From Chamaecyparis obtusa (taxonomy: Eukaryota > Streptophyta > Pinopsida > Cupressales > Cupressaceae), in contig BSBK01001114.1 of NCBI GenBank assembly GCA_027943335.1, positions 781,001 to 845,000 on the forward strand: a stretch of DNA of 64,000 bases, given 5' to 3'. Shown here piece after piece: positions 37,312-50,207 of this stretch (positions within the stretch are counted from its first letter, which is position 1; every line of letters begins with the position of its first letter). The position numbers and the translations under genes were made by a program. Below the pieces are notes generated by a model. It did no database searches and was not told the origin of the DNA. It worked only from the letters and a program-made list of their open reading frames with translations.

Positions 37312-37317
37312 CACGTG
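37312..37317 (-). promoter_or_regulatory. G-box CACGTG upstream of the lipoxygenase
   Basis: A palindromic CACGTG about 310 bases upstream of the start codon. G-boxes bind bHLH/bZIP factors such as MYC2 in jasmonate-responsive genes; LOX genes are often jasmonate or wound induced. Regulation here is inferred from the motif only. Confidence 0.4.
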
Positions 37318-37628
37318 TTAATGTTTCACCTTCATGGCGATAGGATTGCGTCGACGAGAAAGTGAAAAACGAAATTATACTTGGGGAAAACGCAAGAGCC
37401 CCCCACAGCTCCTAGTTGTAGCTCGCTTTCAAAGATCTAATTTTCTATCTCGATTCTTATTAGAGGAAAGGAGTAGGGGAGGGATGGCCATACCTGCACG
37501 ACGTCTAATATATGTGATAGTATTGGGCGGGTTTGGGGTTCATAGGTGCGCACCCAATCTCAATCTCTTGGTATCTGACATGTTTCCTTTCAAAATTAAT
37601 ACATAAAATATCCTATTAATAATCCGTG

Positions 37629-37688
37629 GAAATATTAACACTTTATGATGAATTGATAGAAATATTAACACTTTATGATGAATTGATA
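37629..37688. repeat. Perfect 30-bp tandem duplication
   Basis: Two identical 30-base copies starting GAAATATTAACAC and ending GAATTGATA lie head to tail, about 0.6 kb upstream of the lipoxygenase start. Confidence 0.9.
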
Positions 37689-37699
37689 GGTTTTTATAT

Positions 37700-40400
37700 A
37701 TATAATTATAAAATATTGAGTGAGGCGGTTAGACAAGTTCGTTCATATTAGACACGACTTGTCGATATCACTGATATCTTGTTGTTTCCATGTAAAACAA
37801 AAAAAATCACAATATCAAAGTTGTATGGGTTTCGCCAATCCGATCACCATCCAACTATAATTCAGATTAATGCCATGTGATTCTCCATGGACCCAAAAGA
37901 TGATAACAACTTGTCAAGGAAAAGATGTGCTACAAGATTTAATGCCCACTAGGACATATCCAAAATGACATGTAGCGCCACCACTGCGTTCCATCTTCCC
38001 ACCTCACACGCACAACTACTGGTCATTTCATGTGGATACCACATGCATCCACCACAAAAATCATGTAAGGCCACCATTTTACATTGAAGGACAATCAAAT
38101 CAGGAGTAAATGGTGAAATCAAAGTAGTCCTGCAAATTCAATTGAGATTCAAAATTTGAATTGGAAAGAGTACATACATTAATGAGGCCACACAAACACA
38201 TAATACATTTAAAACATACAAATAAACTTGAAATCATCTCATTCAAGTCCTTGTTGTTGTGAAGAAGACATGACAACCATCGAAGAGGAGGAAGAAGACA
38301 CGACAACCATAAAAGAGGATGAAGCCATACTATTCTAGGTAGTTCACTTATTCCAATTTACACTTGTTTTAAAGGCCTCCATATTTTTTCTATGTTTGTC
38401 ACGTATTAACCATTTATGTAATATATTTTGTTTGAATTATGTTCAAACCCTTGTATGGTTTTTGTAAACCCTTATTGTAATACATCTTCATCCTCATAAT
38501 ACATTTTACTTCCCTACACTATTACAAGTTCTATGCAAACCCTTGCCATTTCACATCCTTAACTTGTTTCTATTTCACGTCCTTAGAGTTTTACTGACCA
38601 CTCCAATTAATTAGATTACATGATCATGCCTCACTATTTTTGTTTCTTAAGACCCTTCGTTTCTATTTCCCATTCTTTAATAGATGTATAAATGAATTGT
38701 TAATTTTATTGTTCAAATAATGAACTAATTTCATTTTTAGTTTTATGTACTCTCACATTACTATTTCACATCGTCAAATATTATTTTGATTCATCTATTA
38801 CTCTAACTATATAAGTAGCCAGGTTAGTTACTAGATTACATGTCCATGCATCACTAATTTTTGTTCCTTAAACCCTTGGTTACTATTTCACATCCTTACT
38901 ATTTCACGACATTCTTTATATTATTTCCTTCATGTTCATTACATTCTGAATTTTTAGTACTCTTGTTGTTTGACATCCATGTGGTTTAGTTTCATCCTAT
39001 ATTCTATTGGTGTTTCATATCCTACTTGATTTTTCATCCAAATGAGATATCAGATTACATGTCCATGCCAAACATGACAAACAAAAATAACGATGATGTT
39101 TTTATATGGAAATATGTTACTTTTGTTTAAGACACACTATCATCTTACACAATATATTGTCAATTGTACATCAATATGCATTTTTATTTCTCATTATACA
39201 TTAGTGTTAATATTCATTGTCAAGAATTACCCTTAAATATAACATGCTTAGTTTGTTCCACTCATAATTACCCATATTTCATCACACTTTAATTTTAAAG
39301 CTCACATATCAAATTTATAATCTCAAACATTGTGTAGATGAACGTTAATATTGATCACATACAATGCACATGAATAATTAATAATGATACAATTTAGAGA
39401 AAGAATGTGGCCATAGTTGAGTGTTGACATCACTCACATAGATCAACACACTCATTTTGTACAAAATTATGAAAGTGATAGGAAAAACTATTTCAATGCT
39501 CATCGCACACTCATAAGTCAAGGTATTATTGTACCCTACTATCTAACTACATTGCAGATGAACATATCATAATATTTCTCAGGGAATCACCCCCTGCATC
39601 TCCTAGACCAATTCTCACCACATAGTGTTCGGTCAAGATGTCATACCTACTAAGTCAAGTACCTAATATATTCATTGAGAACCATGCGCATATCATTGAC
39701 CAATTCTTTGTGGGACCAAATCCTTGTGATGATCTTGTGTATCTAACAGGATCTTTCTTCTCTAAATTATTCAAGGTCAACCTTGATTCATGGAAAACTA
39801 AATATTTGAATATATATTTCTTAGAAAATTATGGTCCACAGGTTTGAGAAAGCTTTGAGAATATATCCTGGCTAGAGAGGCTTCTATGAGTTTTGAATGA
39901 ACAAATCCCATCTTGGATATTTACCAAGGTATATGTTATAGCTTATGGTATTCTCATTACTTTATCTCCTAACATACCTTTCCGTGTCTGCGATCAACAA
40001 ATTATTTGGAAAGAACATGCTCCTACAACAATACCACATCTAGTTGATGAGGAAAGATTTGACTGTGAATCCCTACTAGACTAATTTTTATGTGTGTTGA
40101 GGTAAATTAGACTTCTCCATCCCTACTGTTTATCTATATGAGTGACTTACCCAATCACTTTCCCATGCCTCACTATCAAAAAATGAAAAAATCATGTAAT
40201 TGGAACTATACTTCTTTTGTTTAAGAAAGCGCAAGTCTAAAAAATGCCATGGTTAGTTTCTTACAATTTTTTGGGGCTCATTTTATACCATACTTTAATT
40301 TTCTAAAGTATTATTGTCTTTACAAGCTAGTAAAAATTCAATTTTCTTTCTCTCCCTGCTAACATACATATTGGACTTAATGCATGCAAATGACAGTAAT
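37700..40400. other. Intergenic interval with weak 220-bp periodicity
   Basis: No recognisable gene. AGATTACATG followed by CATGC recurs at 38613, 38833 and 39052 (spacing 220 and 219 bp), with loosely similar sequence between, suggesting an old tandem array. A short repeated AAGACA(T/C)GACAACCAT lies at 38264-38310. Frames at 39638-39847 and 39893-40084 read as coding-like (for example IDQFFVGPNPCDD) but I do not recognise them. Confidence 0.4.
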
Positions 40401-40550
40401 AGATGGAATGATAACATATGCCAAAAAGAAAAGAACATGGACAAGGTGGCCTACCCATAAAAGTAGAGTAAACTTCCCTCAAAATCCTAAAATTCCTCCA
40501 CCTGTTGTCATAAATTCCTAGGTTATTTCACCAACATTGGAGGTAATTAT

Positions 40551-40554
40551 AGTT
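40551..40554. repeat. Target-site duplication AGTT (left)
   Basis: AGTT stands directly before the inverted-repeat element and again at 41553-41556 directly after it. Confidence 0.8.
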
Positions 40555-41552
40555 GGGTGAACCCACAATAGTGGGTTACACTATTTTGCCTGAATGGACA
40601 CTGAACTCTACATTTTGAAAAAAAAAATCAGATTCGGATGCATATTGTTGTTAAACCATTTAAAATAAAAAGATGAAGTAAATTAGAATCTTTTAAGATT
40701 TTCTATCTATATTCTAAATATATTTTTTATTTTTATATTTCAATTGATTTGAATGGCTTTTTCTTTCTCCCACAAAAACTAGTATGTTGTTGAAAATATC
40801 ATTTTCAAAGAGTTACATTGTTTTCATAGAGCATAACTTTTTTCCTAAAATAGATATCAATGTGATTCTTTTGAAATTAGTTTTTTAACATCCATACGGA
40901 GGGTATGCAATTGGTTTGATGATATTATCATGATTATTTTATATTTTATTAACATTTGAAGTTGACTAAACCGTAATTTTGACATCCCTTGACTACATAG
41001 CTTATAACTTATTGTCTATTTGTCCAATTTCATTTTTAATTTTTTTTATAGAAAGAGAACTTATATACCTAGGGCATAGATGTTTTTGAAATTTTTTTTT
41101 TCCCTCATTTACTATTTTTCCATAAGCATCAAACATTGAGGTAGACATACGGTGAAATATCTATGTTTTGTAAAAGTAAAAATACAAAGTCATAATAAAC
41201 TTAATGTATATTAACATTATAATCATTGGAAAGATTTTTGTCACTAGTACCTTACTACAAAAATACATTTTTCAAATGGATTCATTTGATCTCCCAAAAT
41301 ATGAAGTCAAAGTGATTTTTTGTCAACATTTTAATAGGTGCGAAGGAGACTCCATTGCAGGTATAAATGAGGAGTATATATTTTATATCAATATTTTTTT
41401 TCTATCTAAGAGGTTTTGATCTAACCATTTGTAATTAATTCCTTCAAATGGAACCTCTCAAGGCTTAAATAATCATATTTTATTAAAAATGTGTCATTTC
41501 AGCAAAAATCAGCATGTCTAAAAAAGTGTAACCCACTATTGTGGGGTCACCC
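40555..41552. mobile_element. TIR element, copy 1 (998 bp, 4-bp target duplication)
   Basis: The ends are near-perfect terminal inverted repeats of about 28-33 bp, starting GGGTGAACCCACAATAG at the left and ending CTATTGTGGGGTCACCC at the right. AGTT is duplicated on both sides. The interior is AT-rich and non-coding. A second full-length copy lies at 50323-51316 with a different duplication (CTAG), so the boundaries are firm. It inserted into the pogo-like transposase frame. The 4-bp duplication does not fit hAT (8), CACTA (3), Mutator (9), Harbinger (3) or Tc1/mariner (TA). Sola is a superfamily with 4-bp duplications, but assignment needs a transposase. Confidence 0.9.
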
Positions 41553-42899
41553 AGTTGCAAGACTGCCAAGAGTTATATTTCCACAGATTTTGTGGTCTCA
41601 ATTTGACATGGAAGGGGAAATGAAATATGTACATGAAAATGTTTTGTCAGTAAGGGTTGCATCCATAAAATGGCCCATCCCAACAATATCACTATCCAAA
41701 TGGTTGGACGGTCTCATTACCACCTCCAAGAAAGGCCCCCCAACAATCCTAACAACTAATGAAGAAGAACAAATTATTCAATGGTGCAAAGAGATAGTAG
41801 GAGTTTGACATGGATTGGAAGTTTTCAACTTGAAGGAAACTGTTGGTCAAATTTGTGAAAGTAGACACCCCTTTCATGGACAAGCTATCGGGTAAGTCTT
41901 TGTGGTCTAGTTTTAAGGTCCATCATGTAGAGATGTCACTGTAGATAGTTGAAGGCCTTGGAAAAGAAACTCTAGATCACTTTTTCCTGATGTTCTCTTT
42001 CTTTCATCTTGATGATGGATCACAAAGTGTGATCCGAAATGTTAATGCAAAAAATAGACATACAATCAAATCTAGAAGCGAAAAAGATACTTTCTTATGA
42101 ACTATGGAAATCTTCTTGTTCTTATTAAAAATAGGGAAATCAACCTGAGACTAGTATTTGTCTCTTCTTTATATGTGACATTTTCATCTACATATTAGGA
42201 AAATCCATATGGTCCTACCCGCATTTGTAGTTGTGACAAAAATGGTGTTTAGACGGACAAAATGGGTCAATGATGGTACTGACCTAAAAAAGGATAGGAG
42301 AATTTAAAACATCACACCTAAGAGTAAAAAATGAATTACCATTCTATGTTTTATTAATGCTTCCAAGAAAAGAATATGGAATATTCTAATTGTTTAAGGG
42401 GCATAGGTCAGTAAAGAATTATATAAAAAAATGTTCAAATTAGGTGCTTACATGGAAACCTAGCCACATGCATGGATTACAAAAGAAATCTTCCTTAATT
42501 AGTTCAACCACTTCCTGTGATCTATTCTAGACTTTGTTTCACCCATAAATAGACACTTTCTCATTTTTTATAGCTATGGAAGCCATGTTGCATTCACAAC
42601 CATCTAGGAGGTAAGACTTCTAGGTGTTCACCTACTAATAGTACTGACTCACACATCCCACAAACTGCAACCCCTAGACATGAGTGTGTTTTCTCTATTA
42701 AAAATATAGTTCAAATCTAAAAGAGCATCATGACTAGAAAGGTACGCCAATGTAGAAATCAAGAGGGCTCAACTTGTAGAATTAGATAGTAAATCATTGA
42801 AAAAATAATGTATTGATGGATTCAAACATTGTGTTAGGATTTAGAGGCCTAGAATATCCAGCTCCTCAATTGTAATGTTTGAATCCATTAAAAAATAGC

Positions 42900-44213
42900 A
42901 TTAATGGATTCAAACATAGCGATAGGATTCAAAAGAACTAGAATATGGCCCCACAGTTCCAATTCACTCCTAGAAGACATGAAGCCTAAAACCACTTTCC
43001 AAATAAATTAATATGATGATGCTTTGAAATTTTTTCAAACATTCTTAGCCTATGTATTGTTGAAATTTTAGCAAAATAAATTGCACACAACATTTCTCAG
43101 ATTCGTCAATTGGATCCAAATGCAAAACTCAAGTGGGATCACCCAAAAAAGAATATGGTGGAAGGAAAAATAGACAACATGGAGGATATTTTTTTTATTC
43201 CTTCATAATAAATCTATTTGAGTTGTCAATCTCATTTGTTAACATCAAATGATTAGATGAATCTTTTGATGGAGCAGGAGTAGAGAAAGATAGAGTTCAC
43301 TAGAGGATATAAATGTTTGAAAGAAAGAGAAGAGTAAAGAGAACAAGAAAACATGTGCCTATTGGAAAATGAAAAGAAGGATACTGATAAAAAAAAGAAA
43401 GAATATTGAGTGTAAGGAAAATGAAATTCTCAAAGAATAAGAGATGAAGGAAAAGGTAGATAGAAAAGTTCACGAGAGAAATAATGAAAATATGAGGTTG
43501 AGGAAATTTCCATTAAGGCTAGTGTTATGAATTTATTAGGATAAAATGATGTTAAATAATGCATCAAATTTGTCAACTCCCCTCCTAGAGAGGTATAGAA
43601 TACTAGGGAAATGGTCAACATAACATCCTTATGTATTTAGTTGCAATGAATTGTGTAGCTAGGTCACCATACCTTTCCTTATTTGCTCCTACTATTTACA
43701 TTATAGGGGTTCCAACATCTATTACAACCAATGGATATTGCATCCCTACTCCAAGTCAATTGAGTATCACTTATAGTGTGATGTCAGGAGATGAGATCAT
43801 GGTTTTTAGTACATCTTCTACAATAGAACCCGCTTTACCAATTGGTGGGTTTCCTATTTGTATGTCCTAGTTGTCTAATTGATACAAATGTTCAGAGAAT
43901 CTATACAATCATACATGTATTTTTTTTTCTATTGATAGTACTGAATGTGAACCAAAAATATATGTTGTGAATATATGGCTATGCCATGATTTTCATTTCC
44001 AATTATGTTCAATTGATCTGACATTTATGTCATTGCATTCCACAACTAGTAATAGGATGAATCAACCAAGGTGTTCAAAAGTGCATGCACTTAGGCATAG
44101 GACAATATGTGTTAATGAGGGAACCTTTACTTCTAAATTTATAATCTTCTTTCCTCTTTACAAAACTTGTACATCCTAAGTGTCCAAATTTGGACATTTT
44201 TGTGTACTGATTG
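42900..44213. other. Unassigned interval after the pogo relic
   Basis: A diverged repeat of (T)GATGGATTCAAACAT occurs at about 42817 and 42903. An open frame at 43631-43870 has no motif I recognise. I see nothing else. Confidence 0.35.
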
Positions 44214-45960
44214 TAATGCCCCGCCAGGGAACCTAGGAGAATTTAACCTAATAAAAGTCACTATGTTTACAAAATAATATTTTTCTTAAGTGTTTACAAA
44301 CAATCAGGATAACAATGTGGAAGCAATACAACCATGAGATACAACAAGTGCCTATGCATAACTCAATTACAGTTAACAATCCTCGAGAGTGCCATGACGT
44401 AGAATTACGTATAACAAAATAAATATTTAAATTAAGAATAATTATAATTTTAAATCATATGAATAACACGTACATCAATACCATAAGGTATACATAATGA
44501 TACGACATCCTTTACACAAGTTGTAGGGTATGTCATAATAATCAAATATAAAATATAGTACAATATCTGTAACTCTAAAGCACTGCTACAAGATATAATC
44601 ATGAACATCAAAAGATAGGAATGAACAAGCCTCCAATGAAAAATAGGAAGGTAACAACAACAAGAATCCTTTAGCACCGCTACAGGAACATCGAAATCTT
44701 AAATGGTAAAAGATAACACTACCACTTGACCTCGTGGAACCAAAGGTCCACTCCCACCGTGCTGAGGAGATAAAAACAAACCCCACTCTGATAAAAAACC
44801 CAATCAAAGATAACTAAGAAAAGGTCCTAAGGATTTCTAACTCAAGGGTAGCACCAACTAAAGATAAATAAACATCAAATAACCAACACGTACGAAATCC
44901 AAAAATAATACAAAATAAACCACCAGGTAATAATGAGACAACAAGGACACACTACTAGAGGCAAATATAGAAACTAAGGAGGATACTTAGGCTACATATT
45001 ATGGGAGTGTCATCACATGGAAAACTACTTGAGTTACCCTAGACTAGTCTCTCTAGACCTGAGACCCTCAAGCATTTATCAGGTTGAGTTACCTTGGACT
45101 CACTACTCTGGACCCTGAACCCCCAACATGACCCATGTAGAACCAAAATACCCTCTCATGAAGATGAAATTTTTTAATCATACATACTCTCTAGGTATCA
45201 TCCCATTCCCATCCTTAGCGTATACAAGCACTCAAGGCATGAATGAGGAAACAATGATCAATCTTGTATTTAATGTTGTCCCCAAGTTTTATTATTAGGT
45301 TATCACTTATTAATCAACTTATGATAGGTTACCCTAGTGCTGGCCTCTTTGGGCCCTATACCCTATTGTAAGCCACTTCCCTAAAATGCACCTATTTAAC
45401 CTCCCCTAGGCTCACAATCATAAATAACCACATAGGTTCCAAAAATAATAATATCATCAAATCTCAGTCCATTAAAGATGTTAGGGACGTGCACTGACCC
45501 TAAATGAAAACATCATAAAAAGTACACCTAAACTATACATGCAACTAGAAAAATGCAATCTTTAAAACTGTTCCCAGATAAAATATTACAAAACTCCAAG
45601 TGATCTCAATCACTTCGCAAAGCCTCTGGTTTAAACAACTTTCCACAATATTTCACTATCCATAAAGAAAAATAAAACATCTATATGTATAACAACACAA
45701 TAAATTCAAAACCACAAAAATTCCTTAATCTCAACAAAATGTATAAAGTAATATAATATTAAAAATCCATTTAAAATAAACTAATTTAAAAATTAAACTA
45801 AATTCAAGATTAAATTAATTTTAAAATTCAATTAAAAAAATAAAAATAAATTAAATTAAAAATGTTTTAAATAAATAAATAAAATTAAAAATAGCTTAAA
45901 TAAACATACAACTTACATATTAATCAAAACAATAAATAAAAATAATTAAAAAAAAAACAA
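44214..45960 (-). other. Possible LTR end in minus orientation, degenerate
   Basis: TGTAATGCCCCGCCAGG at 44211 resembles the reversed 3' end of many plant Ty3 LTRs (GGGCATTACA). The next kilobase contains degenerate repeats of GGTTGAGTTACC and CTGGACCCTG. I could not find the other end or a partner LTR, so this is only a suggestion. The section 45700-45960 is extremely A/T-rich. Confidence 0.25.
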
Positions 45961-45976
45961 ATTATAAACTTAATTG

Positions 45977-46175
45977 TGGGGGGGGGGGGGGGGTGGGGAG
46001 AGTGGGGGGGGCTCGTGCCCTCCCCATGCCGACTTCCCAAAGGGGCGGTGGCTGCTAGCTGCACCCATGAATGTGATAACAACCATGGTGCTAACTGTAA
46101 CCATGGTTGTGCCAACAACCATGGTGCTTACTGCAACCCTTGGGTTGCAGCAGCAATCATATCTGTCACAGGGGG
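45977..46175. repeat. Poly-G tracts flanking CCATGG palindromes
   Basis: A G-rich stretch (45977-46012) and a second run of nine Gs (about 46164) bracket three copies of ACCATGGT within about 65 bp, one of them the 10-bp palindrome AACCATGGTT, with CAACAACCATGGTGCT repeated at about 46078 and 46115. The G tracts are far above local base composition. Confidence 0.8.
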
Positions 46176-46327
46176 GGGGTTAGGAGATGGGGTCCCTTCC
46201 CCCAAACATATATCTAATATTTAAAAAAAATTATAATTAATTTCTCTTTAAAATAGATTCACATAAAATACAAAAAGCATACTAGAATTAAATTTGGAAC
46301 AGGTTGGTGCTAGACTGCCAACACCAG

Positions 46328-46465
<138 letters not shown>

Positions 46466-46469
46466 CAAA

Positions 46470-47215
46470 CCCTCATAAATCTAGACATGCAAAGCATATA
46501 ATAACAATTTGATTTTCTCCAATAGAGGCTAGTTTTTTGACAAAACTAACATCAAATGATCTTAGATTATACATGCAATTCCTAATTAAATTCGGCTCAA
46601 TGTAACATCAATTTAATCCAAATTCTCACAACAACAACCCAAAATTAAAACATAAGTCAATTTCAAATCAATCACATAGCAATCCCAGACACAAAGTATA
46701 CAATCTTTTCAAAAGAAGGATTTGCAAACTAAGAAGGTTTCAAACCCTACCTCAACCAATGTGTGAAAATCTGAAGCCAACAAATATCCAAGCCAACCTT
46801 AAAAATCCAAGCTTTCAAGAAATCACAAAAACAATGCCCAGAAAAACTAACTTCCCAAAAAATCTTCCAATTCTCCTAGAGCTCATCTAAAACTTGATAG
46901 ACATAATGAAAATAATACCCAAAATTCCTAAATAAAGAAAACCTATCTCTCCTAGGATTTTCAAAACATGCAAACTCAAAAGAAGAACTTAACTATCTCT
47001 CTAGTTGCATGATAAAATAACTCAAAAATAAATAATGTACTTTTTAAAATAAAACTCGAATTCATCTTTTAGCTTTAATTATAGTTTCAATTTCACTTAA
47101 ACCAAATGTGCAACTTAAATTGCATATAATTATTTAACTAAATAATAAACACTTTAGCACAAATTAACTATGCAACTAATAAATAAAATATTTAAATAAA
47201 TCAACTATGTAGAGG
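46470..47215. other. AT-rich interval without gene
   Basis: Adenine-rich, low-complexity sequence with no recognisable feature up to the LINE at about 47216. Confidence 0.4.
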
Positions 47216-49498
47216 ATGAAGATAATATCAAGGAAGCCTTGCAGTGTTTAGATACTTTTTGTCTGGCCTCTAGTTCCTCCATTTAGTGGCATAAAACCTT
47301 GTGCTTTAGGCAGTCTACCCTTCCTGATCCACCTTGGTTTTCTTAGTTTGGATGGTCTAGGATTCAACATGGGGAAATTTTCCGCTTTCTGGGCATCCCC
47401 TTTGCCTTTCAAGCTACTTCTATTGAATTATGGAATGTTGTTCTAGCAAAAATTGAGAAGAAACTTACCTATTGGATCACTAAGCTACTCTCTCTCACTG
47501 GAAAGTTCTAGATCTGCTTCAAAGTGTTGGTTGCCACTCATGTGTACTACCCCTCTTGTTGGGCTCCCTCAAAGGCCTTCTACAAGAAACTTGAGAAATT
47601 ACCATGGGATTTCCTTTGGGCTTCTGGAATTGATCATCATGATTTTCATAGAGTTGCCTAGGATTCCTGTTGTCTTCTTAAGGCCTTTGGTGGGCTTTAT
47701 TTTTTAGACACCCAGAAGCAAGTTATGGCCCTTTGTGGGAAATGGATTGTACGGTGTCTCACAAGAAGTGAGGTCTAGAAAGTTTTTCTTCGACACTACA
47801 TCTCTTAAGGGTATCCTTTACACAAGCCTGCCTGGAAGGGGATTGGCTTTCAAACCCTTCTAGGTATGAAGTCCCTTGTACATAACTAGAGCACTTTTGT
47901 TGCCAAAAGCATCTGGAGAGCTTGGGAAGTTGTCAAACCTTGGATTCACTGGGTTGGGAATGGTTTTCATGATGGTATTTCTCTCAACTAGCAAAATATT
48001 TGGTGGTCCCCTTTGTTTGCTCAGCAAGGACTCCCCTGGCTAAAATTCAGGGAATGAGTGCTCTTCATTTTCATAAACATGGCATTCGAACACCCAAAAA
48101 ATTGTTTTCTAGAGCCACTATGAGTCTGCACTCTTGGGATGATCTCCGTGTTCAATTCCAGCTCATTTGCTCAGATCGTCAGACTTTTGACTTGCTTGTT
48201 TCAGCTATTCTTCCCTATTTCTTGCATAAATTAGGAATTTAGTCAATTATACCTTGGTGGAAAGATTGGAAGTGGTACCCTACTACGTCTTTTACTAGTT
48301 ACAAGCCCAAGCTTGGGTATTCTTGGCTTGTACCTCATTTGCCTATGATTGATTCTTTCAATCATGGATGACACCTTTCATCCTCTTAGAGAGCCTGGAG
48401 CTAGCGGTTTCGTACTATTTGGGATGTTATTATTGAGTTGAAGATTGCTCACTTTGCCTGGTGTCTGCTTTACCAGGGTTCACCTTTGGAAGCTCGGCTC
48501 CAACATTTGGGTGTGCCTGACCCTAAATGCCCTTTTTGTTGACATTCTAAAACTATCATGCACATTTTTTGGTTCTATCATCGAGCCCAAAATTATTGGA
48601 TCTGGATTCACGACCTTTTTATGTCTTTTTGGCCTGAGCCTTTTTCTTGGCATATGGCGCTCCTTGGTGACTCTCGCAGAATGTATTCCCAGTATACCCA
48701 GATCTGGCATGCTTTTAGGATGGAGATTTTTTTTACTTTATGGAAAGACCAAAATGCTATTCTTTTTTCTCACAACTTTCTAGATATTAATATTTCTCTC
48801 TATGCTAAGGCATGTTTATGTAATAATGTGATGATGTAGATTCAAGTTCAAGCTGACAAAGTGACCCTGGAGGTTGTCCACTTGTAGGAATTGTTATAGC
48901 ACTGGGGCAATGCTCCTTGTACTATTGCTATGGTGCCACCGGATTCTCTCTTGATTGACTACACACTACCTAGGGGCCACCGTCATAGTCGGAGTTCCTC
49001 TGCTAGGCATTCCAGAATGCCACTCCCTTGGCCTCGCCGCTCTGCCTCTCCTCCTTGGAGCACTGCAGATGCTCGTTGGCCTCCTTTTCTTATTTATATT
49101 ATGGTTGTGACTACTCGACCTTTGGCCAGTATTCCTGCATGGCCTCCTGCCACTTCTAATAAGTTCCCTCACCTAGCGCTTGTTATTTCTCCAAGGTGGG
49201 AGGAAGGAGAGTTGGAGAAAGAGGGAGATAAGGATGATGGCTGATCAATTCCTGACTAGACCCTGGGGCCCAATGTTTGGGGTAATTCTAATGACAAAGA
49301 TCCTCCTCCCTCTTCATCTACTACCTTCACAGCTTGAGGCTTTCTATCTTTATATTTTTTTTGATGAATAGTTGTATGTTTCTAACCTAAGTGCTACGTG
49401 ACTCTTTGTAGCGTGACTCTTTCCCTTGCCCCTTTTTTGTGAATATTGTACTTTAATATTTTAATTAATAGAAAAGAACTCTATTCATAAAAAAAAAC
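47216..49498 (+). mobile_element. 5'-truncated LINE with RT C-terminus and zf-RVT
   Basis: The coding relic starts mid-polymerase. FRFLGIPFAF, KIEKKLTYWITK, LVATHVYYPSCW and KLEKLPWDFLWASG (about 47380-47630) match the thumb and post-RT region of plant L1-type LINEs. About 48420-48840 gives a zinc-binding RT C-terminal domain (zf-RVT): HFAWCLLYQGSPLEARL, then CPFCWHSKTIMHIFWFYH. Several in-frame TAG stops and frame changes show decay. A Pro/Ser/Arg-rich stretch and a T-rich tail end in a short poly(A) at about 49489-49497. The missing 5' end is normal for LINEs. No target duplication was identified. Confidence 0.85.
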
Positions 49499-49565
49499 AC
49501 TAAATATTAAGTCATCTTTTCATTATTTTGTCAATGATTTTGAAATGTTTAGACAAGCTGAAATA

Positions 49566-50207
49566 CAATAATGAGAAGTATGGTAACTTTGGTAGACTAT
49601 TTAAGACCACCTTATCACTTGTAGAGTATTTTTTAGCATTCTATTAAAAAAGATCTAAATTCAATTTATTATTTATCTATGATAGTAAATGCCAATGCTT
49701 TACATCTATTATTTTTTCAAAATTTGAACTGCAAAATATAATTGGTGAAAGGGGTCTTCTAATCAATTCTGCAATGATTTATAACTAACTCATAAATATT
49801 TTATTATAGATAAATATGACAGAATTAGTAAATGAAACAAAAATATGATGAATTAATTATGATATTAATGTGCTATGATTTATGGGTTAACCTACTAATG
49901 TGCAAGAAGGGAACATGATTGAGGAAAAGTAATCTATCTACTCGATAGATACCATATAGAGTTGTTTAAATATAGAACTGTCGATATTAATCTTATGTAT
50001 CATATATTTTCCCCAATTACCTAATTACTTTTCACACTTCTAGAGCATACTGATTGCACGTCAAAATACAATTACTAGTTTTTTTCCACTTCATAGATGC
50101 TTCCTTTGTTGCTTCGACGGAAATGACTCCTTTTGGTTCAAAGAAAAGTGTTTAATACTTCATTGAAAAAGTAGTGGAAAAGTGGCATCACTTCCACCGA
50201 TATGAAC
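49566..50207. repeat. Long direct repeat, left copy (~642 bp)
   Basis: Runs from CAATAATGAGAAGTATGG to CCGATATGAAC and is collinear with 52359-52990 with scattered differences. The two copies border the LINE-like insertion 50208-52358. The right copy begins exactly at the end of that insertion's poly(A), so the pair looks like an exceptionally long target duplication. A prior tandem duplication of host DNA is the alternative. Confidence 0.8.

Larger units (their letters stand above)
40409..42900 (+). pseudogene. Pogo/CENP-B-like DDE transposase relic, interrupted
   Basis: The N-terminal part (about 40409-40554) continues after a 1-kb insertion at 41557. Joining across the insertion keeps the frame. 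41557-41808 carries a CENP-B-type helix-turn-helix pattern: a KKGPPTILTTNEEEQII segment, then after a frameshift (about 41890) GKSLWSSFK, the usual end of that DNA-binding domain. Near 42580-42710 are SYGSHVAF and HTSHKLQPLDMSVF, matching the DDE_1 catalytic region of pogo/Tigger/jerky-type proteins (GHSSH and PHTSHxLQPLD). Stops and frameshifts are common, so it is dead. A transposase of this type would cut and paste DNA at TA sites. Confidence 0.7.

Noticed and set aside
40555..41552. The inverted-repeat element as the non-autonomous partner of the pogo-like transposase beside it
   Set aside because: Pogo elements duplicate TA; this element duplicates 4 bp, and it is inserted within the transposase frame, so proximity is accidental.
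48930..49244. Pro/Arg-rich frame as a separate gene
   Set aside because: It lies in the 3' part of the LINE just before its tail and has no start context or domain.
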